Assembly: GCA_963744115.1 (NCBI GenBank)
Contig: CAVUSI010000002.1
Coordinates: forward strand, 372,001 to 436,000
Length of the DNA: 64,000 nucleotides
From: Chersky-267 sp963744115
Lineage (GTDB): Bacteria; Chloroflexota; Limnocylindria; Limnocylindrales; CSP1-4
Direction: 5' to 3'
The translations under genes and the position numbers were made by a program. The notes under the pieces are model-generated. The model ran no database searches. It saw only the letters and a list, made by a program, of their open reading frames with translations, and had not been told where the DNA came from. Below, one piece after another: positions 24,137 through 32,698 of this stretch. The first letter of the stretch is position 1, and each line of letters opens with the position of its first letter.

Positions 24137-27100
24137 CTAGCTGCAGCCGCTCGTGCTGCCGCAGTTGAGGCACTTGTAGCAGCTGCCGTTGCGGACCATG
24201 ATCGAGCCACATTCGGCGCAGCTCGGGGCGTCCTCCTGGACGGTGAAGGAGACCTTCGTCGTCCCGAGGGAGGCGGCGATCGCGTTCAGGGCGTGACCGT
24301 TGCCGTTGCCATTCCCATTGCCGTTCGTGTGCGGATCGGCATGACCGTTCGTCGCGATGACCGGCAGCTCCGCCTGGGGAGCGGCCGCGACGGCCGTGGC
24401 CTTCGGAGCGTCGGCAGGAGGCTCGGCCGACGCCGGGGCGTCGATCGGCGGTGCGCTGATCGCCTCGTCGATGGCTGACGGGCCTTCCTCGACGGCCGGA
24501 GCCGTCGGCGTGCTGCCGAAGCCGCCGAACGAGAACGGGGCGGGCGAGTCGACGACGGCACCGCGATCGATCAGACCGATCTGCGCGCGCTCGTCGGCAG
24601 GCAGGAACCGGCTGCCCATCCAGCGGAAGATGTAATCGACGATCGACTTGGCGATCGGGATCTCCTGGTTGCCGGTGAAGCCCGACGGCTCGAACCGCAC
24701 GTGGGCGAACTTGTTGACGAGGTCGCGCAGCGGCACGCCGTACTGGAGGGCGAGGCTGACCGACGTCGCGAAGGTGTCCATCAAGCCGGAGACGGTGGAC
24801 CCCTCCTTGGCCATCTTGAGGAAGATCTCGCCAGGCTGGCCGTCGGGGTACAGCCCGACCGTGATGTAGCCCTCGTGCCCGGCGACGTCGAACTTGTGGG
24901 TGACCGCGGTCCGCTCCGCCGGGAGGCGGTGGCGGTGGGGCTTCTTCGCTTCGGCCTGGGCGATCGCCAGCTGGGCCTTGAGGTCGGCGACCACGCCGGC
25001 ATCGGCCGCGTCGTCGTCCTTCTTCTTGCCCGTGCTGAGCGGCTGGCTCCGCTTCGAGCCGTCGCGGTAGATCGCGATGGCCTTGAGGCCGAGCTTCCAG
25101 CCCTCGAGGTAGACCTCCTCGATCTCCTCGGCGGTGGCGGCCTCGGGCATGTTGACGGTCTTGCTGATGGCGCCCGACAGGAACGGCTGGACCGCCGACA
25201 TCATCCGGACGTGGCCCATGTAGTGGATCGACCGCTCGCCGTTGACCGGCTTGAAGGCGCAGTCGAACACCGACAGGTGCTCCGGCTTGACGTGCGGCGC
25301 GCCCTCGATCGTCTCGCGCTCGTTGACGTAGGCGAGGATCTCCTCGACCTGGTCGGGCGCGTAACCGAGCTTCTTGAGCGCCGCCGGGACCGTCTGGTTG
25401 ACGATCTTGAGGAAGCCCTCGCCGACCAGCTTCTTGTACTTGATCAGGGCGATGTCGGGCTCGATCCCGGTGGTGTCGCAGTCCATCATGAACGCGATCG
25501 TGCCGGTCGGGGCGAGGACGGTGACCTGCGCGTTGCGGTAGCCGTTGACCTCGCCGAGCTCGAGCGCCTCGTCGTAGACGGTCCTCGCCGCGGCCAGCAT
25601 GTCGGCCGGGATGGCCTGGTCCGCCGGGATGCGGTAGGCCGCGTCGCGGTGCTTGCGGATGACCCGCAGGAACGGCTCGCGGTTGATCTGGTAGTCGTTG
25701 AACGGGCCGCCGTGGTCGCGGGCGATGACCGAGCTCTGGCGGTACGCCTCGCCGTGCATGATCGCGGTCAGGGCGGCGGCGTAGTCCCGGCCCTCATCGC
25801 TGTCGTAGGCCAGGCCGCGGCTCATCAGCAGCGCGCCGAGGTTGGCGTAGCCGAGTCCGAGCGGGCGGAAGCGGTGGGAATTCTCCTCGATCCGCGGCGT
25901 CGGGTACGACGCGTTGTCGACGAGGATCTCCTGGGCCGTGATCGTCAGCTTGGCGGCGTAGCGATACGACTCGACGTCGAACTCGCCGTCCTCCCCGACG
26001 AACTTCATCAGGTTCAGGCTGGCCAGGTTGCAGTTGTGGGCGATGAGACCTTCGGCGACCAGCGAATGGGTCACCGGCTCGGTCACGTCATAGACCGTCT
26101 CGACGCCGTCGGCGACGATCGAGCGGACCGTGGCCGCCCGGGCATTGGCCAGACCGCGGGCGAACGGGTGCGCCATCAGCGCGTGGATCTTGGCCTGCTC
26201 CTCGGGGGACAGCGGTGTCCCGACGAGCGCGGCGAACTTGCGGGCCGCTTCACCATAGACGTGGAGGTGGGCCTGCGCGCCCGTCGTGCCCTCGGGCCCG
26301 GTCCACGCGATGCGGCTGGCGATGCCGAGGTCGGCCAGGACGAGCTGGACCGATCGGACGAGCTCCGGCGCGGTCGAGGCGAGGGTGATCTCGGGGCCGG
26401 CGGCGCCGCCCGCGGTGCGGACGGTCGCGTCGGCCGAGAACAGGCCCTGGAGGTAGGCGACCTTGAGGTCCTCGGGCATCCGATGGACCTCGGTCGGCAC
26501 GTCGCGACGTGCGGCGGCAGCGGTGGCACGCAGGCCGTAGCGGTCCTCGAGCATCCGGACGAGGGCGCCCGAGCGGGTCGACACGGCGATCGTGCCGTTG
26601 GGATGGACCGACACGTTCGCCCGACGGCCGGTCGACACGGCGGTCGATCCGCCGTCGTCCGCGCCGCCGATCCCGTTCGCGGCCGCCGAGGCGGTCACCC
26701 CGAGCAGGTCGCGCTCGAGGTCCTTGACCGTGTCCTCGCCGTCGTGCGCCTCGGCCAGCAGGGCCTCGAGCTCCTCGGTCATCGCCTGGGCGGTGGCCTG
26801 CTCGGTCGCCCCGAAGGCGAGCGCGGCGACGTCGCCGGTGAACACGCCGTCCGCGCTCATCCAGCCGAGCATCTGCCAGCGCCTGACGTCCTTCGCGGAC
26901 GACTCGAAGCGGACGGTGTTGCCCGACTCGCGGACCGCGACCCGGTCGACCTCCGGGGTCAGCTGGTCGACCCGCTTCCACTCGCCGTTGTCGGTCAGGA
27001 AGCGATGGTCCCCGGTCGCCCGGATGGAGCGCCCGTCGGCCAGCGTCAGCCGATAGACCTGGCGATCGCCGACGAGCGTCACCAGGGCTGCCCGATGAGC

Positions 27101-28441
27101 CGCCATCCGGCGATGATCCTGCTCGCCGTGGAGGTCCGTGGTGACCTGGACGGCTTCGCCGCGCTCCTGGGCCAGGTAGAGCTCCTCGACCGTCCGCAGG
27201 CCGTCCGGCGTGCTGATCCGGGTCTCCGGCGCGAAGCAGGCGGTGTCGTTGAGGAACATGTACTCGGAGCACGGGTTGCTCGCGTAGATCCGGTCCGAGC
27301 TCGCGCTGGTGTGCCAGTCGTTGATCGTCGTGTCGTACTGGATGCCCGGGTCCCCGCACAGATGGGCCGCATCGGCCATCCGGCGGAAGATGTCGCGCGC
27401 CTTGTAGGTGCCCATCGGGGCCCCGTCGACGACAGCGTGGGTGGTCCAGTCCGTGCCGTCGACCACGGCCTTCATGAAGTCGTCGGTCACCCGGACGCTG
27501 TGGTTCGCGTTCTGGAAGTAGACCGAGCCGTAGGCCTCACCCGTGAAGCTCGGGTCGTAGCCCATCTCGATCAGCGCCCAGGCCTTCTTCTCCTCGAGCA
27601 TCTTCGAGTCGATGAAGTCGAGGACGTCCGGATGGTCCACGTCGAGGATGACCATCTTGGCCGCACGGCGGGTCTTGCCGCCCGACTTGACCACGCCGGC
27701 GAAGGCGTCGTAGCCCTTCATGAAGCTGACCGGGCCGGACGCCGTGCCGCCGCCCGACATCTTCTCCCTGGCCGACCGGATCGGGGACAGGTTGCTGCCC
27801 GCGCCCGAGCCGAACTTGAACAGCATCGCCTCGGTCTTGGCCAGGTCCATGATCGAGCTCATCGAGTCCTGGACCGAGTTGATGAAGCAGGCCGAGCACT
27901 GCGGGCGCGGCTCGATCCCGACGTTGAACCAGACCGGCGAGTTGAAGCTCATCTTCTGGTGGACGAGCAGGTGGGTCAGCTCGGCCTGGAAGGCGCGGAG
28001 GTCCTCGTCGGTCGCGAAGTAGTGCTGTGTCTCCGCCCAGGCCGCGATCGTGTTGACGACCCGATCGATCAGCTGGCGGACGCTCGTCTCGCGCTCGGGC
28101 GTGTTGAGATGCCCGCGGAAGTACTTGCTCACGACGACGTTGGTCGCGAGCTGGCTCCACGACTCCGGGACCTCGACGTCCTTCTGCTCGAAGACGAGCT
28201 TGCCCGACTCGTTGCCGATCGCCGCGGTCCGGGTCTCCCAGCGGATCTCGTCGTAGGGATGGACGCCGGGTCGCGTCCAGCGGCGCTCGAAGGTCAGGCC
28301 AGCGGCCGGCGTCCCATCGGGGTTCTGGCCGTTGAAGCTGACCCCATACGGTCCGTAGTTGCGGGCTCCGCTCTTGTCCTTGGCGCTCTTCCTGACGGGC
28401 TGATCCATGACCTGGACTCCCTGGACGACGGCTCGGGCCAT
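24137..28441 (-). CDS. nrdJ: Vitamin B12-dependent (class II) ribonucleotide reductase with intein
   Basis: A 1434-codon gene. After removal of a 402-residue intein (residues 402-803) the mature enzyme is about 1032 residues and reduces ribonucleotides using adenosylcobalamin. Seen: KMSFNSPVWFNVG, PQCSACFINSV, the active-site NPCSEYMFLNDTA joined to CNLASLNL, MDCDTTGIEPDIALIKYKKL, and a C-terminal zinc ribbon CAECGSIMV...CYKCLNCG ending GCS. Before the ribbon is a low-complexity linker with an NGNGNGNG run. No N-terminal ATP-cone is obvious. The start ATG at 28441 has GGAGGAG 9 nt upstream; Met12 (28408) is also possible. Upstream lie NrdR and DnaA-like boxes. No other nrd genes are in the window. 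Confidence 0.95.
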   Translation of the reverse strand: MARAVVQGVQVMDQPVRKSAKDKSGARNYGPYGVSFNGQNPDGTPAAGLTFERRWTRPGVHPYDEIRWETRTAAIGNESGKLVFEQKDVEVPESWSQLATNVVVSKYFRGHLNTPERETSVRQLIDRVVNTIAAWAETQHYFATDEDLRAFQAELTHLLVHQKMSFNSPVWFNVGIEPRPQCSACFINSVQDSMSSIMDLAKTEAMLFKFGSGAGSNLSPIRSAREKMSGGGTASGPVSFMKGYDAFAGVVKSGGKTRRAAKMVILDVDHPDVLDFIDSKMLEEKKAWALIEMGYDPSFTGEAYGSVYFQNANHSVRVTDDFMKAVVDGTDWTTHAVVDGAPMGTYKARDIFRRMADAAHLCGDPGIQYDTTINDWHTSASSDRIYASNPCSEYMFLNDTACFAPETRISTPDGLRTVEELYLAQERGEAVQVTTDLHGEQDHRRMAAHRAALVTLVGDRQVYRLTLADGRSIRATGDHRFLTDNGEWKRVDQLTPEVDRVAVRESGNTVRFESSAKDVRRWQMLGWMSADGVFTGDVAALAFGATEQATAQAMTEELEALLAEAHDGEDTVKDLERDLLGVTASAAANGIGGADDGGSTAVSTGRRANVSVHPNGTIAVSTRSGALVRMLEDRYGLRATAAAARRDVPTEVHRMPEDLKVAYLQGLFSADATVRTAGGAAGPEITLASTAPELVRSVQLVLADLGIASRIAWTGPEGTTGAQAHLHVYGEAARKFAALVGTPLSPEEQAKIHALMAHPFARGLANARAATVRSIVADGVETVYDVTEPVTHSLVAEGLIAHNCNLASLNLMKFVGEDGEFDVESYRYAAKLTITAQEILVDNASYPTPRIEENSHRFRPLGLGYANLGALLMSRGLAYDSDEGRDYAAALTAIMHGEAYRQSSVIARDHGGPFNDYQINREPFLRVIRKHRDAAYRIPADQAIPADMLAAARTVYDEALELGEVNGYRNAQVTVLAPTGTIAFMMDCDTTGIEPDIALIKYKKLVGEGFLKIVNQTVPAALKKLGYAPDQVEEILAYVNERETIEGAPHVKPEHLSVFDCAFKPVNGERSIHYMGHVRMMSAVQPFLSGAISKTVNMPEAATAEEIEEVYLEGWKLGLKAIAIYRDGSKRSQPLSTGKKKDDDAADAGVVADLKAQLAIAQAEAKKPHRHRLPAERTAVTHKFDVAGHEGYITVGLYPDGQPGEIFLKMAKEGSTVSGLMDTFATSVSLALQYGVPLRDLVNKFAHVRFEPSGFTGNQEIPIAKSIVDYIFRWMGSRFLPADERAQIGLIDRGAVVDSPAPFSFGGFGSTPTAPAVEEGPSAIDEAISAPPIDAPASAEPPADAPKATAVAAAPQAELPVIATNGHADPHTNGNGNGNGNGHALNAIAASLGTTKVSFTVQEDAPSCAECGSIMVRNGSCYKCLNCGSTSGCS
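26033..27238 (-). mobile_element. LAGLIDADG intein in nrdJ
   Basis: In-frame insertion of 402 residues inside the active-site motif, between NDTA and CNLASLNL. Splicing residues are intact: N-terminal Cys (CFAPETRIST), block B with TGDHRF, block F (VYDVTEPVTHSLVAEG) and the terminal HN followed by extein Cys. Two endonuclease helices resemble LAGLIDADG motifs: LGWMSADGVFTGD and YLQGLFSADATV. The acidic residue of both is retained (D), so homing activity is plausible. The insertion point is essential for catalysis, the usual target of inteins. Confidence 0.93.
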
Positions 28442-28787
28442 CTGTGCTCTCTCCTCCGACGATGTCGCTGGGCTGATGGGGGCTTCGAGGGCCGGTGCTC
28501 GGTGCCGCGTTCATCGGCGGCGATGCGGCGCCGACCCGCGTTCCGCGGAGCGGCGGTCTGTGACCTCGGCCGCGATCGGTGCGGCCGGGGCTGGGGCGGC
28601 GGGGCTGATCAGGCGCGAGGCCCGTGGTCTCGGATCCCGGTCCGAGGGTGGCGAGGCTGGTCCGGACCGTAGCTGCGACCGTGCCTCCATCGATAGGCCG
28701 TTCGGGGCGGGTTCCCGAGTGTCCGTCGGGTCGCGATGCGGCGATCCGAGCGGCGGTCCGGGCTGTGACTCCCAGCAAGCGAACGAC
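28442..28787 (-). other. Long nrdJ leader region
   Basis: About 345 nt between the predicted start of transcription and the nrdJ ATG. It is very GC-rich and contains several stems but no B12-box resembling a cobalamin riboswitch and no credible leader peptide. The promoter and operators lie beyond it at 28794-28964; 28965-29174 shows no further feature apart from a second GGTACGTTC copy. Confidence 0.4.
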
Positions 28788-28793
28788 CCGTCT

Positions 28794-28823
28794 ACTGTAC
28801 TGCTCGACGCGGACGGGCGTCAA
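28794..28823 (-). promoter_or_regulatory. nrdJ promoter
   Basis: On the minus strand TTGACG (28818-28823) and TACAGT (28794-28799) are separated by 18 bp, a good sigma-70-type match. It lies just downstream of the NrdR-like box at 28831-28846. The transcript would start near 28787. Confidence 0.55.
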
Positions 28824-28830
28824 GCCGAAA

Positions 28831-28879
28831 ACACAAGATGTAGTGGTACGTTCGGCCTACCGACCGCTACATGATGTGC
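28831..28879 (-). promoter_or_regulatory. Tandem NrdR boxes
   Basis: Box A, CCACTACATCTTGTGT on the minus strand (28831-28846), matches the known NrdR consensus ACACWATATWTWGTGT at about 13 of 16 positions. Box B, CCGCTACATGATGTGC on the plus strand (28864-28879), matches box A at 12 of 16. The gap is 17 bp, close to the 15-16 bp typical of paired NrdR sites. NrdR represses nrd genes when (d)ATP is high. No nrdR gene is in the window. Confidence 0.7.
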
Positions 28880-28880
28880 C

Positions 28881-28964
28881 TGTGGACGAAATGGCGTCCG
28901 GGCGTGGACAAGCTCGCCGGGAGCGTGGACGACCCCGATCCCGGCGTGGAAACGATGTGGATAG
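28881..28964 (+). promoter_or_regulatory. Helically phased cluster of five DnaA-box-like sites
   Basis: Five same-strand 9-mers resemble the complement of the DnaA box (TGTGGAYAA): TGTGGACGA (28881), CGTGGACAA (28903), CGTGGACGA (28924), CGTGGAAAC (28945) and TGTGGATAG (28956). Start-to-start distances are 22, 21, 21 and 11 bp, that is two, two, two and one helical turns. DnaA regulates nrdAB in E. coli; regulation of nrdJ here is inferred. Confidence 0.5.
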
Positions 28965-29174
28965 GTACGTTCTGCCGCTTCCGCCAGCGCTCCGAGTGAG
29001 GACCCGGGCCGGGGGCCATCCGCGGTGGGCCGGGCCGGGCAGAGGCGGGCCATTTCGAACAGGTGAGCGGTATCGTCCGGTCGGGCGGCGGTTCGGGCGG
29101 CCACAACAGGATCGAGGCTCTGGTGGCACTCAGCGCGCCGAGCGACCCGCGGTCGGGCGCCCGCGACGGAGCCC

Positions 29175-30086
29175 CTAGCGGCCGAAGCGGCGGGCGCGCT
29201 GCTGATAGGTGCGGATGGCGCGGAGGAAGTCGATCTCGCGGAAGGCGGGCCAGTAGGCCTCGGCGAAGTGGTACTCGGCGTAGACGCTCTGCCACGGCAG
29301 GAAGCCGGACAGGCGGACCTCGCCGGAGGTCCGGATGATCAGGTCCGGGTCGCTCGAGCCGTGGGTGTAGAGGTGGGCGGCCAGGGCATCGGCGGTCAGG
29401 GCGTCGGGGATCTCGGCGGGCGGCGTCCCGGCGTCCACGGCGTCCCGGACGGTCGCCCGAAAGGCCTCGAGCAGCTCGTCCCGGCCGGAGTAGGCGAGGG
29501 CGATCGTGACCGCCATCGCGCCATCTTCGCGCGACAGGGCGGCGGACCGTTCGACGACGGCGGCCAGCCCCTCCGGCAAGAGATCCCGTCGCCCGATCAC
29601 CCGCAGGTGGATGGGCAGCCGGGTCTTCCGCCGGCCCTCGGCGATCGCGGCGATGGCGTCGGCCGCGACCTCGGTGATCGTCCCGACCTCCTGCTCGGGG
29701 CGTTCGAGATTCTCGATCGACAGGGCCCACAGGGTGATCTCGCGGATCCCGAGGCCGGCGCACCAGTCGATGAGCTCGAGTGCCTTCTCCGCGCCCGCCC
29801 GGTGACCGGCACCCGGGTCGTCCAGACCTTCGGCTGTGGCCCAGCGGCGGTTGCCATCCATGATCACCGCGACGTGCGCCGGTCGCGGATGCGCCATGAC
29901 CGCCGCCTCGAGCCGGGTGACGTAGAACGCGTAGACGGGCGTCAAGGCGATGTCGCGGGTGCGCCGGTAGAGCGGTCCGAGGCTGGCGCGGACGGACTCG
30001 GTCACGGTTCGGCGCGTCCGCGTCGGGCCCGCCGCTCGGGGCAACGCCGCAGGCGGCGGTTCAGGCGGATCCATCGGTCGGGTCAC
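29175..30086 (-). CDS. uppS: Isoprenyl transferase (undecaprenyl diphosphate synthase-like)
   Basis: A 303-residue cis-prenyltransferase that elongates farnesyl or geranylgeranyl diphosphate with isopentenyl diphosphate to make the lipid carrier for wall glycans. Seen: HVAVIMDGNRRWA with the catalytic aspartate, LWALSIENLERP, and the C-terminal LIIRTSGEVRLSGFLPWQSV and YAEYHFAEAYWP elements. About 65 residues precede the core, typical of high-GC homologues (LTPVYAFYVTRLE). GTG 30086 is preferred because GGAG lies 7 nt upstream; ATG 30074 is an alternative. Transcribed divergently from the ROK operon and upstream of nrdJ. Confidence 0.92.
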   Translation of the reverse strand: MTRPMDPPEPPPAALPRAAGPTRTRRTVTESVRASLGPLYRRTRDIALTPVYAFYVTRLEAAVMAHPRPAHVAVIMDGNRRWATAEGLDDPGAGHRAGAEKALELIDWCAGLGIREITLWALSIENLERPEQEVGTITEVAADAIAAIAEGRRKTRLPIHLRVIGRRDLLPEGLAAVVERSAALSREDGAMAVTIALAYSGRDELLEAFRATVRDAVDAGTPPAEIPDALTADALAAHLYTHGSSDPDLIIRTSGEVRLSGFLPWQSVYAEYHFAEAYWPAFREIDFLRAIRTYQQRARRFGR

Positions 30087-30210
30087 GGGCGCACTCCGTT
30101 CGGTCGACGTCGGCTCAGTGTCGCACCAGCGTCTGGTCGACGCGCGACCCCCGCCGATTGGTGCGCCGCCGGTCTTTCGCTCAGCCCAGCGACGAAGTTC
30201 GTCCAGAAAT

Positions 30211-30260
30211 CTTGACAAAGTCGGGGACACGTGGAAAGTTTGTAAAGAGTCTTGGCAAAG
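30211..30260 (+). promoter_or_regulatory. Promoter/operator region of the ROK sugar operon
   Basis: A consensus -35 TTGACA (30212-30217) lies inside CTTGACAAAGTC. A related copy, CTTGGCAAAGTC, begins at 30251, and between them on the minus strand is CTTTACAAACTT. These three copies of CTTNNCAAANT within 50 bp look like operator sites for the adjacent ROK repressor. A good -10 hexamer at standard spacing was not found. Confidence 0.5.
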
Positions 30261-30316
30261 TCCCCCGGCTCGACGCCGTCCGGACCGCCCCGACCCGAGG
30301 AGGAGTCCGACGCCGC

Positions 30317-31534
30317 ATGGCCTTCCCGACCAAGGCGACGCACCAGCAGACCCGGGCGTTCAATTCGGCGCTCGTCCTTCGCGCCCTGTACGACTTCGGG
30401 CCGATCAGCCGGGCCGACATCGCCCGCCTGAGCGGCCTGACCAGGACGACCGTCGGCGAGGTCGTCGCCCAGCTGATGGCGGACGGCCTGGCGCGGGAGG
30501 TCGGTCGGGGTCCGTCGACCGGGGGCAAGGCGCCGACGCTCGTCGAGCTCATCGACGACGCGCGGCAGGTGATCGCGCTCGACCTCGGGGAGCAGGTCTT
30601 CCGGGCGGCGATCGTGGACCTCCGGGGGCAGGTCCAGCGCGTCGTCGAGCGACCGGTCGAGGGTCTCGACGGACGCCAGGCGCTGGCGCTCGTCTACGAG
30701 CTCGTCGACGAGCTGGCCGCCGCCGCCGGCGATGCGCTGCTGGGCATCGGTGTCGGCACCCCGGGGATCGTCGACGCGACGACCGGCACGATCCGCTGGG
30801 CGGTCAACCTCGACTGGCAGGACCTGCCGCTCGGCGACCTCCTGCGCGAGCGATACGGCGTCCCCGCCGAGCTGGCGAACGACAGCCGCGCCGCAGCCCT
30901 TGCCATCCAGCTGTTCAGCGACGCGCGGACGACCGCCCCGCGCGCCGCGAACCTCGTGGCGATCAAGGTCGGTCGCGGCATCGGGGCGGGTGTCGTCCTG
31001 CGCGGCGAGCTGTTCCACGGCGACGGGTTCGGCGCCGGCGAGATCGGCCATACGGTCGTCGACGAAGACGGCGCCGAGTGCCGCTGCGGTCGCTTCGGGT
31101 GCCTGGAGACCGTCGCCAGCTCGCGGGCGATCGTCGCTCGGGCGACCGAGGTCGCGAAGGAGCGGCCGGACTCCGCGCTCGGTCGGCGGCTGGCGCAGGC
31201 CGGGGCGCTCACGCTCGGCGACGTGAAGATCGAGCTTGATGCGGGTGACGAGGACGCGCGACGCGTCGTGGTGGCGGCGGGGCGGTACCTCGGACAGGCC
31301 GTCGCCGCGGTGATCGGCATGCTCGACGTCGAGCTCATCGTGCTCCACGGCAGCGTCGCCCAGCTCGGTGAGCCCTGGCTGTCGGCGGTGCGCGACGAGG
31401 CCGGGCGACGGTCGCTCGGGCTCCTGTCGCGCGAGACCACGATCGAGCTCGCGCCGCCGATCGGCGACTTCGTGATCATGGGCGCATCCGCGCTGCTCAT
31501 CACCGCCGAGCTCGGTCTGACGGTCGGGCGATGA
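30317..31534 (+). CDS. ROK family transcriptional repressor (NagC/XylR-type)
   Basis: A 405-residue ROK regulator. The N-terminal winged helix-turn-helix (LRALYDFGPISRADIARLSG, then TRTTVGEVVAQLMADGL) is followed by a ROK sugar-binding fold: LGIGVGTPGIVDATTG, GEIGHTVVDEDGAECRCGRFGCLETVASS. The CxCGxxGCxE zinc motif is present. The lysine/aspartate ATPase elements are weaker than in kinases, as expected for a repressor. ATG 30317 has GAGGAGGAG 11 nt upstream. It heads a seven-gene sugar operon, overlaps the ROK kinase by 4 bp and probably represses its own promoter, where three CTTNNCAAANT sites lie. Confidence 0.9.
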   Translation: MAFPTKATHQQTRAFNSALVLRALYDFGPISRADIARLSGLTRTTVGEVVAQLMADGLAREVGRGPSTGGKAPTLVELIDDARQVIALDLGEQVFRAAIVDLRGQVQRVVERPVEGLDGRQALALVYELVDELAAAAGDALLGIGVGTPGIVDATTGTIRWAVNLDWQDLPLGDLLRERYGVPAELANDSRAAALAIQLFSDARTTAPRAANLVAIKVGRGIGAGVVLRGELFHGDGFGAGEIGHTVVDEDGAECRCGRFGCLETVASSRAIVARATEVAKERPDSALGRRLAQAGALTLGDVKIELDAGDEDARRVVVAAGRYLGQAVAAVIGMLDVELIVLHGSVAQLGEPWLSAVRDEAGRRSLGLLSRETTIELAPPIGDFVIMGASALLITAELGLTVGR

Positions 31535-32625
31535 ACGACCGCGCGATGGACGTCCCGGCCGATCCCTCGCACGCCGACGACCTCGACGGCCAGGGACCGC
31601 GCCCGGCGGACAGCCGACCGCTCCTGGTCGGCGTGGACGTGGGCGGGACGAAGATCGCCGTCCTCATCGTCGATCGCGCCGGTCGGGTGCGCGGCCGACA
31701 GGTCGCACCGACCGCGATCGGCGAACAGCAGCACGCCGTTGAGGCGGTGGCCCTGGTCGTCGAGCAGGGTCTCCGGGGCTCCGGCGCCACGCTGGACGAC
31801 GTCGCCGCGGTGGGTGTCGGCGTCCCGGGCCGCGTCGACCCGCTGAGCGGGACCGTGACCCTCGCGGTCAACCTCGGCTGGTCGGACCTTCCGCTCGGAG
31901 ATCAGCTGGAGGCGCGTCTCGGGCGCCCGTGCTTCCTCGAGAACGATGTGCGCGCCGCCGCGCTCGGCCTGCATCGCCGTCGGGTGGTCGGCGGTGTCGA
32001 GGACCTGGCGTATGTCGCCGTTGGCACGGGCGTGTCCGCCGGGGTCATCCTGCGTGGCGAGCTCCATCGCGGCGTCCGCGGACTGGCCGGCGAGATCGGC
32101 CACGTCATCGCGGCGTCGGACGGTCCCGTCTGCTCGTGCGGTGAGCGGGGTTGCCTGGAAGCGTTCGTGTCCGGACCCGCGATCGCCCGCGACGCCCGGA
32201 CGGCGATCGCGGCCGGGACACCGAGCCGGCTGGCCACGATCCCCGAACCGACGTCGGTCGACGTCTACGCGGCCGCGGTCGACGGCGACGAGCTTGCCGT
32301 CGGGATCGCCGAGGCGGTCGGTCGGCGCCTCGCCTGGGCCGTCCATCTCCTGGTCATGACCTACGACGTCGAGCGCGTCGTCCTTGGGGGTGGCGTGAGC
32401 CACGCCGGCGCGACCTTCCTGTCCCCCATCCACCGCGAGCTCGACCGGCTCCGCCGGTCCTCGGCACTCGCCCGGGAACAGCTCGCTCCAGGCATCGTCG
32501 AGCTGCTTCCGACCGGCGCCGAGGCCGGGGCATGGGGAGCCGTCACGATCGCCCGTCTGGCCCTCGAGGAGGAGTCGGCCAGGGGCGGGATCCCGCGGAG
32601 GGAGGTGGGCCACGCCCCGCACTGA
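31531..32625 (+). CDS. ROK family sugar kinase
   Basis: A 364-residue sugar kinase of the glucokinase/NagK ROK family. It has the phosphate-binding LVGVDVGGTKIAVLIVD, the catalytic aspartate in FLENDVRAAALG, VGTGVSAGVILRGEL, and GEIGHVIAASDGPVCSCGERGCLEA with the zinc ligands and the substrate-binding glutamate/histidine. An extra 27 hydrophilic residues precede the fold. The gene overlaps the repressor by 4 bp. Given the GH3 and SIS genes downstream, N-acetylglucosamine or glucosamine is the likely substrate, but glucose cannot be excluded. Confidence 0.9.
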   Translation: MNDRAMDVPADPSHADDLDGQGPRPADSRPLLVGVDVGGTKIAVLIVDRAGRVRGRQVAPTAIGEQQHAVEAVALVVEQGLRGSGATLDDVAAVGVGVPGRVDPLSGTVTLAVNLGWSDLPLGDQLEARLGRPCFLENDVRAAALGLHRRRVVGGVEDLAYVAVGTGVSAGVILRGELHRGVRGLAGEIGHVIAASDGPVCSCGERGCLEAFVSGPAIARDARTAIAAGTPSRLATIPEPTSVDVYAAAVDGDELAVGIAEAVGRRLAWAVHLLVMTYDVERVVLGGGVSHAGATFLSPIHRELDRLRRSSALAREQLAPGIVELLPTGAEAGAWGAVTIARLALEEESARGGIPRREVGHAPH

Positions 32626-32698
32626 TCGATCGACCCCGGTGGTCCTGCTGACCGCCACATCGTCCATCCAGCCATCGAAGGAACCTTGGAGGAGGAGC

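Noticed and set aside
24701..28672. A 1323-codon open frame antisense to nrdJ
   Set aside because: It has no recognisable domain, and its frame is an artefact of very high GC and codon bias; the opposite strand carries the well-conserved ribonucleotide reductase.
28442..28787. A cobalamin riboswitch in the nrdJ leader
   Set aside because: B12-dependent reductases can be so regulated, but I see no B12-box or conserved core in this leader.
28881..28964. The DnaA-box-like cluster as a replication origin
   Set aside because: No dnaA, dnaN or other origin-linked gene is nearby and no AT-rich unwinding segment follows; the sites lie in front of nrdJ, so regulation is more likely.
28820..29104. 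Open frames in the nrdJ upstream region
   Set aside because: They cover the promoter, NrdR and DnaA-like sites and have no family resemblance.
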